A stretch of DNA of 64,000 bases from Turnera subulata (GCA_028386065.3 JAKUCV010003350.1:95756-159755); one strand, 5' to 3'; positions 1 to 13,797 are shown, counted from the first letter of the stretch. Notes: a model not told the origin generated them from the letters alone. Numbers and translations are program-made.

Positions 1-9
1 GGGGGGCTG

Positions 10-1255
10 TCAATTCCAACTGAGTAGTTCTTCTATCATTTGCAAGGCAATTCTATCCTCATCGTCCGTACTACCGTTTTCATTCTCGGCTTGATGAATA
101 TCATCAACTCCTCCTGATGACGACCCAGATGACAAAGACGGTCCATCTTGATCAACATCCGTGACCTGTGTCTTCTTGTTCCCGAGCTCAACCCTCATGA
201 CCCAGTTGGAGGATGAGCGGGAGCCAGCTCTTTTTTGCCACACCCCAATGTGGGAGTTGTCGCTGTCGAGCCTCAGGCAGGTGAGGGAAGGAGAAGGGTC
301 TTTGCAGCACTTCCTAAGCTTGGTGTTCAGTAGGTCTGATAGAGCCTTGGCTGGCAATGGAGAGTTGTTGATGCCGCCATTTTCAAGCTTTGACGTCGTT
401 CCTCCTCCAGATTGAGTAGTGGCGGGGGTGGCGGGGAAGTTGGTCTTGGCATTTTGACCATTCATTAGTATTGCTGCTTGGTCATATGCCCTTGCTGCCG
501 CCTCAGCCGTCTCAAATGTGCCTAGCCATACTCTCCTTTTCCTATACCAAAAAAAGAAAAGAAAAAAAGTTGTGACGATAATTAAAGGGGAGAGACAATA
601 CCAAAAGATAATAAGTAAAAAAGGCATACTCTCCTTCTATTGATGGCATAACAAAATGATAAGAGGTAAATACCAAATTAAAGAAAAGCAGCCTGGAATG
701 TGCTCAAAAAAACATGGTTGATCTCAAATATATCAAATATAGACATTACAATGCAAGTAGGAAACCCAAGTCATGACCGTAGTATATAGATAGATATACA
801 AGTCAGAGAATATATAGCTTAACGAAGTAGAATTATATAGTCGTGCATGCATACCTTCAAGAACACTAAGAAACGAAAAAACCATCCCTATAAAAGATCT
901 TAGCAACAGCTTCTAGCTATTTCTGTTTAAAGCTACTTTAATTTCTCAAATCGAAAGAGACTAAGAGAGAGCGGTGTCTGTATGAATGGGATATACCAAG
1001 ACCAAACATGTAAGAGAGCTTATCTAGCTAGAATCTCGTAATAATGTGCCTTGGGATGTGCAATGTAAACCCTTTATAAGTAGGTAATGTATATATATAT
1101 AATATGTATTTGCAGGAGCTATGTACTTGGTTTATTTTCATATTCATAAGCAATAAAGTGAGTAGGCGAGCTTACAGTAAAGGATGGCGAATTTCTGACA
1201 CCCAGGAGCCCCACTGGCGTTGCCTGACACCTCTAAATTTCTTTGATTGAACCAT
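10..1255 (-). CDS. SHN3: SHINE/WIN-clade AP2/ERF transcription factor, complete, two exons
   Basis: Exon 1 is 1176-1255 and exon 2 is 10-541. The intron is GT-AG and splits a Leu codon, giving 203 aa. Exon 1 starts with [20 protein letters not shown] and runs into the first half of the AP2 domain. Exon 2 continues with [20 protein letters not shown] and the conserved [10 protein letters not shown]. The whole AP2 domain covers about residues 6-62. The C-terminal acidic segment ending in IEELLSWN is the conserved C-terminal motif of the SHINE clade. Members are about 190-200 aa nuclear activators of cutin and wax biosynthesis genes, so the length fits. The intron inside the AP2 domain is typical of the clade. 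An ATG near 627 lies inside the intron and is not the start; the start at 1255 gives the canonical N-terminus. SHN3 is preferred over SHN1/2 only because of the neighbouring PLDalpha3-like and EBF-like genes. Confidence 0.93.
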
Positions 1256-1261
1256 GTTAAT

Positions 1262-1301
1262 GGAGAGAGAGAGAGAGAGAGTGAGTGAGTGAGAGAGAGA
1301 T
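1262..1301. repeat. GA/GTGA microsatellite in the probable SHN 5' leader
   Basis: An almost pure GA tract, with three GTGA units in the middle, begins 7 bases upstream of the SHN start codon. On the gene strand it is a CT-rich leader. CT-rich tracts near plant transcription starts are common, and the length is probably polymorphic. Confidence 0.9.
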
Positions 1302-3630
1302 ATTTAAGCAATTGCAGGGATCATTAGGGGTTGCAAGAGAGCGATATTCTAAGGGGATGGGATGATGGTTTAGTTTTAGAGGAAGAAAATGGTTAGTTTT
1401 AGAGGACGAAATGAAAAGTGGAAACCATACTAAATAAGTAGGCAAATTATGTGAATTGTCGGTGAATTGGATGGAAAAAGTCTTAGTTGCAATAAAGATT
1501 TCACCTGCACAAGTATGATAAAACCTCACCATCATAAATCATAACAACTCGAATAAATGATACTACTAGCAAATACTCATGTTATGTGTACCACAGAACC
1601 AAAGGTCCAAAACAAACGACTCTCTCCAGACAAGTATGGTACATTCTCCAACATGCTTCCTACGTCATAGTAGCTTTTTTGCTGTGTGCTTAAAAATCTC
1701 ATTACATATCTTAGAAATAAATTTACGTATGTTGGAGTTAATTAATTGAAATTGTAAATGCCTTCTCCACGACCATAGTTCTCCAACATTAAATATTCAT
1801 AAACATAATTTGCTTTGAAGAGATCGCTTTTCTAGCTCATAATCATTATCGTTAATATTATAAGTCGAGTAATAATTATACCGAGTATATTACAATTTCA
1901 TAAAAAGTTGGCCTTACATGATTTTCCCGATCTTCGTCTAAATGTAAGAAAACTTGGGGTAGAAGAAATAATGGAACTGAACAAACGGAATACTAAAATT
2001 CTGGACCATTTAATGTTTATTTAGCAAATGAGAAATGAAGGAAAAAACTTAAAATTGATCCAATACAGTTTTTTTTTAAAAAAAATCTTCTAGAGAACAG
2101 GAGGCCAACCCCTACCTAGCCAAGCCAAAAAGAATAAATAAGTTGGGAGGCACATTAGTTCAGTTGGAGGCTGGCGAGGTTTAAGAATTCGGTGCTGACA
2201 AGTTAATGTTAAGCAATCCGCATGTAGTGGACTTTGGAAGACTTAATTAAGCATGCAGTGGTTTGCAATATTTAATTATTATTCTGCAAAAGTATATACT
2301 CTACAATAATATTTAAAAAGCAATACTAGTGGTTGAGAAAATTTGGATTTGCAGAGGAGGTCAACTATACAGTTAAGCATGTGGATCAGGGAACTTAACG
2401 TGGTGGTGATTGGTGGACATTTCTTTGCTTTGCATTGGATTGGAGGCACAGCCCGTGGTACCATGGCCATATACTCATCTTCTTCTCTGCCCCTTGAAGC
2501 TTCTTGTCTGTGGTTGAAACTTTTGTATGGCAATGGCAATGCCGCTAGTTTCGCCAATCGCTGTCATTGGAGCTTTTTCTTTTCTTTTCTATTCACATTT
2601 ATTTGTATCTATTCGAGCCAGGAGTGAAAATTGTTAAAGCCATTCCTCTTGTGGAATACAGCTCCTTGACACTATAGTACTCTCCTTACTATGGCTACTC
2701 ACTTGATACTTGCCAAACCTTTATTTTTAAGGTAACGACATGTATCCATCCATGCAAAAGTTATGGTATATGTTAACGTAATTCAGGACTCGAACGAAAT
2801 TGTTATTCATTTAGCAACAAAACTTGTTAAAAGTTGACTTAAAACTCTTACTATTGCCCCGAAGAACGCCTGGCCAAGTCCAAACACAAGCTACAATTTG
2901 ACTGTTTAGGCATTGTATTTTGGGTTCGAAAATATGGCCCAGCCCCGAAAATTGGACCAAATATTGGGCTTTTTTCCGACATATATGGGAAAACCACAGT
3001 TAGTACCTTGCAGGGACCACGAACTCGAGCTTCGGTCCATTTATGAGGCCAATCATTCTTGGGGGATGTCCGTTTTGAGGTGTGGGCTGGATAGAGATGT
3101 ATACTTGACGACGTAAATTGCTGCGCAGGGAGAGGGAATACGCTATTTTGCTAAAACAAAATTTGCTGAAGTACTTTTTGCTCTAAAAAAGCAATGAGAA
3201 TTAGATGGGAAGTGTAAAATCCATATTTTCCTATTGCTTGATTCTAAGTGGATTAATTTTATGGAAAATTGGGACCCATATTATGGAATGCCTTGCTATT
3301 GCAGACAAGGCGGGGATTGATTCCAACTTGAAATCTAACAATATAATGCATCTCTTGCTTCCTAGTTCCTGTTAAGACTTCCCTGGATTCTTTCCTCTCT
3401 TCACTTCTCATGTGTACAAACCCCCTCCTTACCTATTGTTGCTAATGCTACCACCAAGTTCTCTCTCGAAGGCTTTAGGGTGGTTTTCCTCACATCCAAG
3501 TAACTGTACAAGTATATATTATATTAGGCAATAGTTCATTTTAATGTTTTAATATAGTTTCTTCATCAAGTAAAATTTTATCATTGTCAGGTACTGTTGA
3601 TCTGAGAAGAACTCCTCCTTCTGGGTGGAA
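1302..3630. other. Intergenic: shared 5' region of SHN (-) and PLD (+)
   Basis: The SHN and PLD genes are transcribed away from each other, so both promoters lie here. Reading frames in this stretch are short and match nothing I recognise. An acceptor-like site with a pyrimidine run ends near 3591, followed by about 40 bases up to the PLD ATG; this suggests a 5' UTR intron in PLD. I see no RNA gene or clear transposon. Confidence 0.6.
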
Positions 3631-6600
3631 ATGCAGCTTTTACTTCATGGAACCCTTAATGTAACAATATTCGAGGTTGACAGGGTACATTATGGCTGTG
3701 GATTGAATTTGTTCAGTAAGGTATTGAAAGATGCAAGCACTTAATTGTTCTTTCCCTCTCTTTTCAGCTTTCACCTGCTACAATTAGATTTGAAAGACAA
3801 ACTTAAAGATGAACAACGTCGAGTTAAATATCTAGACAAGTCAATTTCCCCAAATACATACATGTGAACACACTCACTTAGTTTTGTCTCATCAATAAAA
3901 AACGTGTACTTGCACGACTCTGTAATAGAACTCTTGGTTTTACTCCAAATTAGCTATTTAGGGTGTATATATATTATTGAACTGTCTGGGGCTGAGTTGT
4001 TCAGATTTTGTGTTCTGAAATTTTGTTCCTCTTATCATTGTAACACCTTTGGCTGCTAACCTAGTACTACAAAATTTCTGTACCATTTCACTTATCATAC
4101 TTTGCTTCTTTGTTGTCTTAAAACTTGGAGAATGATGGACCGCGACAATTTGGGAAAAAAATTCTGGCAAAGTTCAAGAGAACTGTGTTTTGTAACCCTC
4201 AGGTATTCTTTTTTTTCTTTAGCTGTTATTCTCATTCTAAAAACTGCAATATAAATTTTCCTTTATGTGTTTTACAATCCTCTGCTACTTCAAAAATGAT
4301 GAACAGATCATTGGTTCCAGACTCTACGCGACGGTTGATCTAGATAAGGCAAGAGTAGGAAGAACCAGAATGATTGAAAATGAACCCACTAATCCTCAGT
4401 GGAATGAGTCATTCCACATATACTGTGCTCATTCAATCTCGGGTATTGTATTCACAGTTAAAGATGATAATCCTGTTGGGGCAACATTGATTGGAAGAGC
4501 TCATTTGCCTGTTGAGGATGTTGTCAAGGGGTTTATAGTGGATCGGTGGATTGATATTCTTGACGAAGATCACAATCCTGTACAAGGAAGATCCAGAATC
4601 CATGTCAAGTTACAGTTCTTTAGTGTCAAACAAGACAGAAATTGGTCACAGGGAATTAAAGGTTCCAGATTTGAGGGAGTTCCTTACACATTCTTCAATC
4701 AAAGACAAGGGTGCCAGGTAACTTTGTACCAAGATGCACATGTCCCGGATAATTTTATGCCCAAGATTTCTCTAGCAGGGAAGCGTTATGAAGCTCACAG
4801 GTGCTGGGAGGACATATTTGATGCCATCACTAGTGCAAAGCACCTCATTTACATAACAGGATGGTCTGTCTACACAAAAATAACCCTGATAAGGGATCCT
4901 AGTAGGCCAAAGCCAGGAGGTGACATGACACTTGGGGAGTTGTTAAAGAAGAAAGCTGATGAAGGAGTGACAGTGCTTATGCTTATCTGGGATGATAGAA
5001 CTTCTGTTCCGGCTCTGAAAAGAGATGGCTTGATGGCCACCCATGATCAAGAAACAGAAGAGTACTTCAGGAACACCAAAGTGCGCTGCGTTTTGTGCCC
5101 CCGCAACCCTGACGGTGGAAGAAGCATAGTTCAAGGCTTTGAAGTCTCTGCTATGTTTACTCACCACCAGAAAACAGTAGTGGTCGATTCTGAAATGACA
5201 GGAGAAATATCCCAAAAGAGGAGGATTGTGAGTTTCGTAGGAGGCATTGATCTTTGTGATGGGAGGTACGATACACAAGACCATCCCTTGTTCAAGACTT
5301 TGGACACAATCCATCTTGACGATTTCCATCAGCCTAACTTTCCAGGATCCTCAATCAAGAAAGGCGGGCCTAGAGAGCCCTGGCATGATATTCACTGCAA
5401 GCTGGAAGGTCCTGTGGCATGGGATGTCCTGTACAATTTCGAGCAGAGGTGGAGAAAACAAGTTGGGAATGAATCCCTGATCCCAATAAAACAGCTTGAA
5501 AACCTCATAATCCGCCCATTACCAGTGTTGCAGCCAAATGAAACAGAGACATGGAATGTTCAAGTATTTCGTTCTATTGATGGTGGAGCTGTTGCAGGCT
5601 TCCCTGAGAACCCTGATTCAGCAGGAGCACTAGGGCTTGTGACCGGGAAGGACAACGTCATTGATAGAAGCATTCAAGATGCTTATATCAATGCCATAAG
5701 GAGGGCAAAGAATTTCATCTACATTGAAAATCAGTATTTCCTTGGAAGCTCATACGGGTGGAGGTCAAATGATATCAGGGTACCTGATATTGGTGCTTTA
5801 CATCTAATACCAAAGGAACTAACACTAAAGATAGTTAGCAAGATTGAGGCAGGCGAGCGGTTCACTGTTTACATTGTGATCCCAATGTGGCCAGAAGGCA
5901 TACCCGAAAGCGATTCTGTTCAGGCAATATTAGATTGGCAACGAAGGACAATGGACATGATGTATACAGACATTGCAGAAGCACTTAAGAGGAAAGGGCT
6001 TGACGCAAATCCCAGGGAGTATCTGACATTTTTCTGCCTTGGCAATAGAGAGACGAAGAAGGCTGGAGAATATGCGTCTCTAGAAGCACCAGAGCCTAAT
6101 TCTGATTACAGTAGAGCTCAAAGGGCCCGTCGGTTCATGATCTATGTTCATGCAAAGATGATGATTGGTATGCAACTCATCCATTCAAACATTTCACACG
6201 ACCATGACTAATCTTAGTATCTACAAAGTTTTATGACATGTTTCTTACGCTAGCTACCATACTAGTCTAACTTCAAGAATCTTGCTTATATCTTTTCAGT
6301 TGATGATGAGTACATCATCATTGGATCAGCAAACATCAACCAGAGGTCAATGGACGGAGCCCGGGACTCCGAGATCGCAATGGGAGCATTCCAGCCGCAA
6401 CATTTGGCCACAGAGGAAGGGGCAGCCAGGGGTCAGATATATGGATTCAGGATGGCTCTATGGTACGAACACCTTCGTCAGATTGACCCTTCATTCCAAC
6501 AACCTCACAGTGTGGAATGTGTACAGCTAGTGAACCAAATTGCTGACGAGAATTGGGCAACCTATGCAAGTGAAACCCAGCTAGATCATGATCTAATGTC

Positions 6601-6739
6601 TCACATGTTGCGCTACCCTATTGAAGTCACCAGCAGTGGAGCTATCACTACTTTAGCTGGGACCGAGCATTTCCCTGACACCAAGGCTCGTGTCCTGGGC
6701 AACAAATCTGAGTACCTTCCTCCAATTCTTACCACTTGA
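3631..6739 (+). CDS. PLDALPHA3: Phospholipase D alpha, PLDalpha3-like, complete, four exons
   Basis: Exons are 3631-3720, 4131-4202, 4307-6167 and 6300-6739, all GT-AG, giving 820 aa (family about 810-820). The enzyme hydrolyses phospholipids such as phosphatidylcholine to phosphatidic acid and a head group. It needs Ca2+ and acts at membranes in stress signalling. The N-terminal C2 domain covers about residues 1-150 and starts [20 protein letters not shown]. The first HKD catalytic motif is H341-K343-D348 (HQKTVVVD). The second is H669-K671-D676 (HAKMMIVD), and intron 3 cuts it after the Ile codon. The protein ends in the conserved [10 protein letters not shown]. Segments such as [14 protein letters not shown] and IVQGFEV resemble PLDalpha3 more than PLDalpha1 by my recollection. 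A reading frame opening at 4265 is intronic upstream of 4307 and is not the start. The enzyme class is certain; the isoform is an inference. Confidence 0.95.
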
Positions 6740-8318
6740 ACATAATTTGCCTAACCATTTCATGCCAATAGTTGTATGAATTTATGTTCAAGAGGGGGAC
6801 TTCATTCTTTCAATTGAATTTGTATGTACTACTATCCATTCATTCATGTAATATTTGACAATTTCACTGCCCCAATAATATACATGTACTAACCAGTTAC
6901 CTATGACGGTATTATTATTATTATTATTATGATTATTCTTAGGACTGGTGTGTTTAAAAAGGGTGTTGGAATTCATTCCTGTCATTATTGTATCAACATC
7001 TCAGAAAACACTGCAAAATTCCATTCCCATTTCCATTGTTGACATGACAGCGAAGCTTATCCAACCGATGGACCCTACTGAAAAGGAAAAATAGCCTAAA
7101 ATCATAATAATGGTAGTTGTTTGTATTGTAGTGGTGGAAACTGGAAACTTGGAAGGTACAGAAATAAAGGGAAAGAAACAAAAATAAATAAAATAAAAAG
7201 TGTACCAAAAATACCAAATAATGAACATCAAATAAATAATAATAATACAGGTAAGGTAAGCAGCAGAATCCAAAGCCCACCCACGTAGCCTGCGTTTCCC
7301 TCTACAAAGTAACCAACTCCCTCCCTTTTTGTGCTGCAGATAAAAAGGGGAAGCACCAAATCTACTACTATAATATTAACCGACAGGTAAAGTAATAAAT
7401 AAGATTAAAATAAATAGAAAGGCACAGAAACATAGCCAGCCTTGTGGGTGAATCACTGAACAAACCCAACCAGAGGGCCAATCCCAATTGTTTTCAGGGA
7501 GGAGAGAACAAGACAACAACAACACAACCATGTCGATTTTAATGTAATAAAAATCCTTTTTTGCCTACAAAGTTAGTTGCTTTCAGTTTTTCTTCTTCTT
7601 CTTCTTCTTGTTTTTTAACAAAAGAGAAGGCCATTAATTTGGATGCTGCTTGATTGTTTATGTTTTGCAGATTCGTTGTTACCTCCCTCCTTCCTGGATC
7701 AAGGTTATAGATGCAACTCTGTGGATTGCTTCCTCCTTGGATCTGTCGTCTCTTTGGGTGCATGGGGTGAGCTACTTTGTTCGCTTATCAGTTTTCACCC
7801 TCTCTGGCTTGATTTCTATATCTTTCATAATTTTTAAATGTTTTTTTTTCTCTCATTTGTTTTTAAAGGCTCCATTTTGGGAAATTTTGCGTTTCATTCT
7901 ATTATAGGGACATAAGATGGGGTGGTGGGTCGGGTAAATAAGAGAAGGGAATTGAGCTTTGCTTTCTTGGCTTGGTTAGGAATCTCATTCCCTTTGTGTT
8001 TGCTTGCTTTGTAAGGGAATGGAAACAACTGAGAAGCATTTTACTGTGAAGTGGTATTGTTACCCTTTTTGTTGTTTTTTTTTTTTTGGTTTTGTCATTC
8101 TTTGCTTCACGTGATGGTTAATGGAATGTACCCTTCATGGGGTTATTCTTTTGTTCTCTTTGGTTTTTTTTTTTTTCCTTTCTGGGAAGTATAGTTGAGT
8201 TATTATGTATTCTCGGTGTTGTTTTCTGTCGCAAGCTGAGAGATGCGCAGGGGAGAAACCGTGCAGCTCGTTTGTGTTGTTTTCGGGGGCTTGTTTTCGC
8301 GCCCTTGTGCTTTTGGGG
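6740..8318. other. Intergenic: PLD 3' end and leader of the Gag1-like gene
   Basis: The first few hundred bases hold the PLD 3' UTR and an ATT microsatellite around 6911-6930. A CTT tract at about 7585-7610 and T-rich, intron-like sequence up to 8318 suggest that the Gag1-like gene has a 5' UTR exon near 7500-7770 with a long leader intron. I cannot fix its borders. The small frames here are low-complexity. Confidence 0.45.
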
Positions 8319-10663
8319 ATGGAATCGTTTAAGAAAAAATGCAGGGCTCTCTTCAGGGTGAGGGGATCCTTTTATCTGTTTTTTATTTTGTGTCTTGAGT
8401 ACTTGTTGAGACATATACTGGCAATTTTATCCGCAATTTTGCATAGTTCTAAGTATGAGAGTCTGCAAAGTTGGCTTACTTACATGTACAAGCAAACTTG
8501 TGTTGTAATTTTAGCACTCTGGCTGAATTAAATTTGTAACTGGTCCTGCTGATTAAGTTTGTGTCTTTTGTGATGGAGTTTTCATTTTCAGAACCTTTTT
8601 TTTTTTTCTTTGAAGTAATTGAATATGCTGTTTGAAAGATTCTTTTTGGGGCTTATTCAATAAATGGTAATTTCTATGCGGCTTTGACAAGATATTGTGA
8701 TCCTTCATATCTTTGTTTGTATGTATGCTTAGTCTTTTTAATTTCCTCATGTTTTTCAAATTGACTGAACTGGCAAAATATTAGGATATTACAATGATCA
8801 TATGATGTGATTACAGCTTTTGATCCACAGTTTCCTTTCCGTAGATATTGCATTGTTCACATGTGCATCAGAAGTTTGGTTATTATCTGAGGAGTCACTG
8901 TGAGATTTGCAGGGCCCATGTTCACAAAATTTAACTGCTGCTTTTCCGTTTACTCGAATGACATATCGATGAATGTTGGTGTTCATTGCATTTTATCTTT
9001 TCGATTTCTGAGGACTAACAATTATATAGACTTGGTGCTTGTCAATTTCAATTCATTTGACTTGAATATGAAAGTACAGCTGTGCAACTATTCTAGCTTT
9101 CTTTTTTTTTTTTTCAATTCTTATTGCCATTCAAAAATCAAACTGGTTGTATTTTGCATTTGAAGGATTTCATTAGTGACTAGTGGTGGTGCATTTCGAA
9201 GTATGAGATCGAATGTGTTTTTGTTATAGTTGTCCCTTTTCTCCTTTTCATTACTTAAACTTTTTCCTTTCCCTGGTTGCTGAAATGAGGATCAAGTTAT
9301 GCAAAATTGGTCCTAATCATGTGAGTGGTCAACCCTGATTTGTAACAGAGCAGAGGTTGCTTTGGAAGCTGCAGTAAACCGAGAACGACCATTTCTGCTG
9401 ATGTGCCACCAAAGGGTTTGAGAAACCAGGACCACATACAAAGGAAATCGAGCCTATCGGATGATTTTTGGAGCACTAGTGCAGGTGAAATGGATAATAC
9501 AGCGGTACTACCCCATGGCAGTATTTCATCACCTGGTAATCTAAACCAGCCCCTTGACTCCCAAAGTAACAAAGGAAGCACGAGTGGCTCTTCGGAGTTC
9601 GTTAATAATGGCAAGTGCAAGTTTCTTAACTTCTTTAAGAGTACTGAAGCACTGACTTGCTTGTTCCTTTTATTTGGTTGGATCAAGTCCTTTTTGTTGG
9701 AGTCCTCAGTTTTGACATGCCATTTTGTTTCTTCTCTAATGAAAGCCTGGTCATTGGAGGCAGTACATGGCTTTTGAAGTCTCTTGCATGGGTTGTGGTT
9801 CATAGCTGTAATCAAACGTTTCTTTTTATATTCTCTGTTCTAAGAAATATGAAAGCCTGTGTATCCCTCCTATTGACATCTTCCCCTTGGACTAGGATCA
9901 TCCTAATAAAGCTTTGATAATGAATGGTTTGTTGGATGTAGGTCTTCTTCTTTGGAACCAAACAAGGCAGCAATGGATTGGAAATAAGAAGCCACAGAAG
10001 AGGACGCAACTTCGGGAACCTACAATAAGGTTAAAGATGGTCCTTTCTTTTTGACTCAAAAGCACTAATTCTAGGAATCATCTTGAGTTTGCGGGGAAAA
10101 TAAAACACATTATAGGAACCTATATTGCATTCTTGTTATTTTGATGCCTATATTGCATGGCATGGCCAATAAGTTAAAAATTCAAGAGCCTGAGTTTCAA
10201 CAGTTTTATTCATCTTGAACCAGTGGGTTTACCCTGTAGCCTAGGCTTCCTTGTTAGTTGACCTCATTTTGGATAAGCTATTGTCAAATGACCACTGCAG
10301 AAAGTTATTCACATCCCCTATGACCCTTGCCATGGCAGTTGTGACACTGCTACTTTGGGGAAAAAGAAAAAACACAGACTTTGTTTTCTGCAGTTAAATT
10401 TATTGAATGTGCCTTATAAACCTTGTTTTTAACCCATGTTTGCAGTTGGAATGCCACGTATGAGAGTCTACTCGGGACTAACAAGCCTTTTGCCCGACGT
10501 GTCCCTCTTCCGGTGAGTTTCTTCTTCCCTGAGCTCTAATTATGTCACCATATATGCCAAATGCTGGGCCAACCATTCTTTATGGCTCATGGAAACCTTC
10601 AAATGGCAGGAAATGGTGGATTTTCTTGTAGATGTGTGGGAACAGGAAGGCTTGTATGACTGA
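8319..10663 (+). CDS. Gag1-like clamp domain (DUF4050) protein, five exons
   Basis: Exons are 8319-8357, 9349-9610, 9942-10029, 10446-10512 and 10610-10663, giving 169 aa. I recognise the plant DUF4050/Gag1-like family from a Cys-rich start (SRGCFGSCSKP), the segment SVSDDFW-like (here SLSDDFWSTS), GLLLWNQTRQQWIG, REPTISWNATYESLLGTNKP, and the end EMVDFLVDVWEQEGLYD. The molecular role in plants is not established as far as I know. Intron 2 starts with GCAAGT rather than GT, and only this GC donor keeps the conserved LLLWNQ frame. The first exon (13 codons) is less certain than the rest: its ATG is followed by a good GTGAGG donor in the right phase, but a different start exon is possible. Spacing from PLD is short and both genes are on the + strand. 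Confidence 0.85.
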
Positions 10664-13600
10664 TATGACCTGGAAACTTTCAATAGCCTCATCACTTTCC
10701 TCTTTGTATCAGTAGGCAGATGTTTTCTATTGACGAACTCACATCCTTCCTTTAGGCCTTCTGGATGACCAGCAGTGTTTCCCCTTGTAGTAGACTTTTA
10801 ATTTGCAAAGACAGATCGACCCTGCAATTAAGGGGTACCCATTCTTCTAAATAGCAAGCTGTGATCTGAATTTTATGAATGCAAGGCCAGTGCAAAGCTT
10901 TATTTTTGCAATATTCGTCAACATGCCCTATTGTGAAATTTTTATGGATGATTAGTCCCACTATAATCATTGGCGAGAAAAAAACATTTCATAAATCTAG
11001 ATGGTATTGAAATTAAAATGTGTTGCTGATTCCAAAAGGCAAAAGGTTACATCATGATTCCAAAAGGCAAAACACACATGGACTTGTCATCTGTGTTGAT
11101 TAGAGATGAAACTCTCATCTCCTAAATGGGCCTTGGCTCATTAGGTTATGGGCTGCTACCCTGGCCCTTATAATTTTCGTTATACTCTTCATTTAGGGAT
11201 ATTGGACTTTTGTTTCCTTTATCTGGGTCTGGGTTACTGATATTGGGCTGATGGCTCATATCTACGCTTGTGATGATAAACGTCCCTACGCTATACTACC
11301 ACCTGCCACTTAGATTTTTAGAGGGTGTGTGATATGAAACCGTGTTTCTTTCTTTTCTTTATTTCTTTAATTAATGATGGGGAATTTTGAAAGGAACACG
11401 AGAGCAGATAGGGAAAAAAAGCCTTTTTCTGGGTCTGCTGCTGCAACGAAAGCTCTTCCATGCCAGGAATTTCAGGACATTGAATTTGACTGCAAATTCA
11501 TGTATTGAACCTGCAACACTGAAAGTGGGTGTGGGCCAGACTTGTTTTGAGACCCCCTCTTTTTTTTTGATGAAAGATTAGATGGAAGGAGGGACCCAAG
11601 TACCCAACCCAACCCACCTTTACTAATGAATACCCATACAACAACAATACGGTATTAATATAACCTTATACTATCATCATAGACGGTGATGTGCTATTAT
11701 TAAGAACAAAAAGGGCAAAGAGAGAAAGAAAGAAAAGTTTAATGAGAAAAAAAAAAAGTTTAGTTCGCTTATGACATCACTGTTTACGTCATTAATATTG
11801 GACATGGTAGGTGTACGATTTCCAAGTATTTGGTAGGACACAAAAGATGGTTAAACCGTTAAAAAGTATTGTTCGTCCTTTGAATTATTTGTGAATTTCT
11901 TTTATCATGGAAAGCTTTGTGGATTCCAGAATTTCACTTGGCAGCCAATTTTTTCCAGGTAGTAGGTAGGTATGATTGACCCATATGTTATCTTGGAAGA
12001 CAAAGTGTGACATGACGTGATTAGTACCATATATCAGCCGGTTCAACCAGGCTGATATGAACCGATTATTATGCGTTGGTTCGTACCAATCCACCAGTAT
12101 GCTCGAGAGTGATAATTAGTGGGTGGCTCGAATGGGAGGAGACGACAAAGGGACCATAAAAAGCAGTCACTATTATAACATTTTGAAGTCGAAAAAAAAT
12201 CTCCTTTATTATCCTCTCTGATTTCTCCCACAACATAAAATCTCGAATGAAAACAACTTTCAGATACGAAACCAATAACCACTATTTAATTTTGTCTTTA
12301 TATATCTCGATCCCTGCCTCTCTGAATAAAGCTCCTTAATCATCATCAGTAGCTAGCTAGCCAAATATCAATTTATACTAATTATTGAGATTATATATCA
12401 TCATTATTTTACATTTGCTCATTGTCTCTATATGTTATGATGACAAAGAACTAGCCGACTGCGATCAAATCCAATTGCATTTCTACGTACGTCGTTGAAC
12501 CTCAGTTTGTATCAATTCAAGGGTCGATGCAATAAAAAATCAACCATGGTTCATTACATTGAATCGTATAAGTGGGCTGGTATAAAGTATAATTAATTTG
12601 TTGATACTAGAAGAGTATTCAAACCAGGCCACGGAGAAAGACTACAGTTAGCTAAATTTCACACTTTCGTAGAAAAAGGCTGAAGAAAACCTTAAAAGGT
12701 TCATAATCGTTGAGGGTGACCAGATTTTGTGATGGAAAACGATATTATTTATTGATGCATAAACATATTACGAGAGTCTTAGTCCGGAACCGCATAAAAT
12801 ATATGACAACAATGTCTAGTTACATTGGCCCTTTATAAACTAAATGAAATGGTTCAAGTTGACGATGTAATCAAGTTGCATGTAGACATATTTTATTCCA
12901 TCCACTAATTAATTTCGAAAAGCTAAAAACCTTAAAACTAGATAGATGTTCACACTTGTTTATAATATCACAAAGCATTCAAGTGGGGGGTATTTGAATA
13001 GTCAAAAGGGGCAGATGTTCATGCACTTTCAAATTTGATGAGTTGGTGCCATCGAATAGATCATCATCCTATGTGTTCTTGTGTTGTGACATTTCTTTAT
13101 ATTGGTGCATGGATCTCTTTTTCTCATGGCAGTACATGAGATTTGGTATAAATCTATTCCATGTTGTGGATTAATTATTCTTTAGAGGGAAGGAAACCAA
13201 GAAGAGGTAGAAAGAATTTTTTATAATCCAAGTGGATTCTTCGCCCAAAGTTGCGTGCTTTTAGAGCAAGAAGAAACGATGAAGGATCACCATGTTTGGT
13301 CAAAGGAGTAGGACTAACAACATAGTACGTATACTCAATTGTCAAGGCCTTTTTGTAACCTCGAATCAATTAAGGTAATTTGTAAACCTCAAGAGAATAT
13401 TGACGAACTGTTTTGCGCACCACACCTTAAGCTTTTGTGTATCAAATGGGCACATGGTTCCGTATCTGGATATTGTTTTTTTACTTGATCATAATCAGAG
13501 GTATATATGCATTATCAGAAGTATATGTTATGGAGCGACTCATATATAGTGCGCGCACTAAAAAACTCCTCATATATTTCCAAATTTCCGTTAGTAACCC

Positions 13601-13792
13601 AAAGTTTTAACGAGGGAGAATTGTTAATTAAAGGGCTCCTAAACTGGCATAAAATTGTGCAACAACTATGTTTGTTCGTACAAGATCCTATTTCACCATA
13701 AACCACGTTACATACTAGGGATTCAGTCCTCAACTTGTGCCACTAAAAGTTTTTCATTAATTTCCATGGGCTCAACAAATTCTCAATTATAT
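10664..13792. other. Intergenic, no gene seen
   Basis: AT-rich sequence between the Gag1-like gene and the retrotransposon. It contains a small direct repeat (TTCCAAAAGGCAAAA at about 11029 and 11057) and poly-purine runs near 11720-11760. Frames up to 79 codons occur on both strands without family resemblance. Confidence 0.6.
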
Positions 13793-13797
13793 GGAAC

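Noticed and set aside
2150..2215. Segment with a good A-box-like TAGTTCAGTTGG
   Set aside because: No acceptable B box at the right spacing, so SINE or tRNA is not supported.
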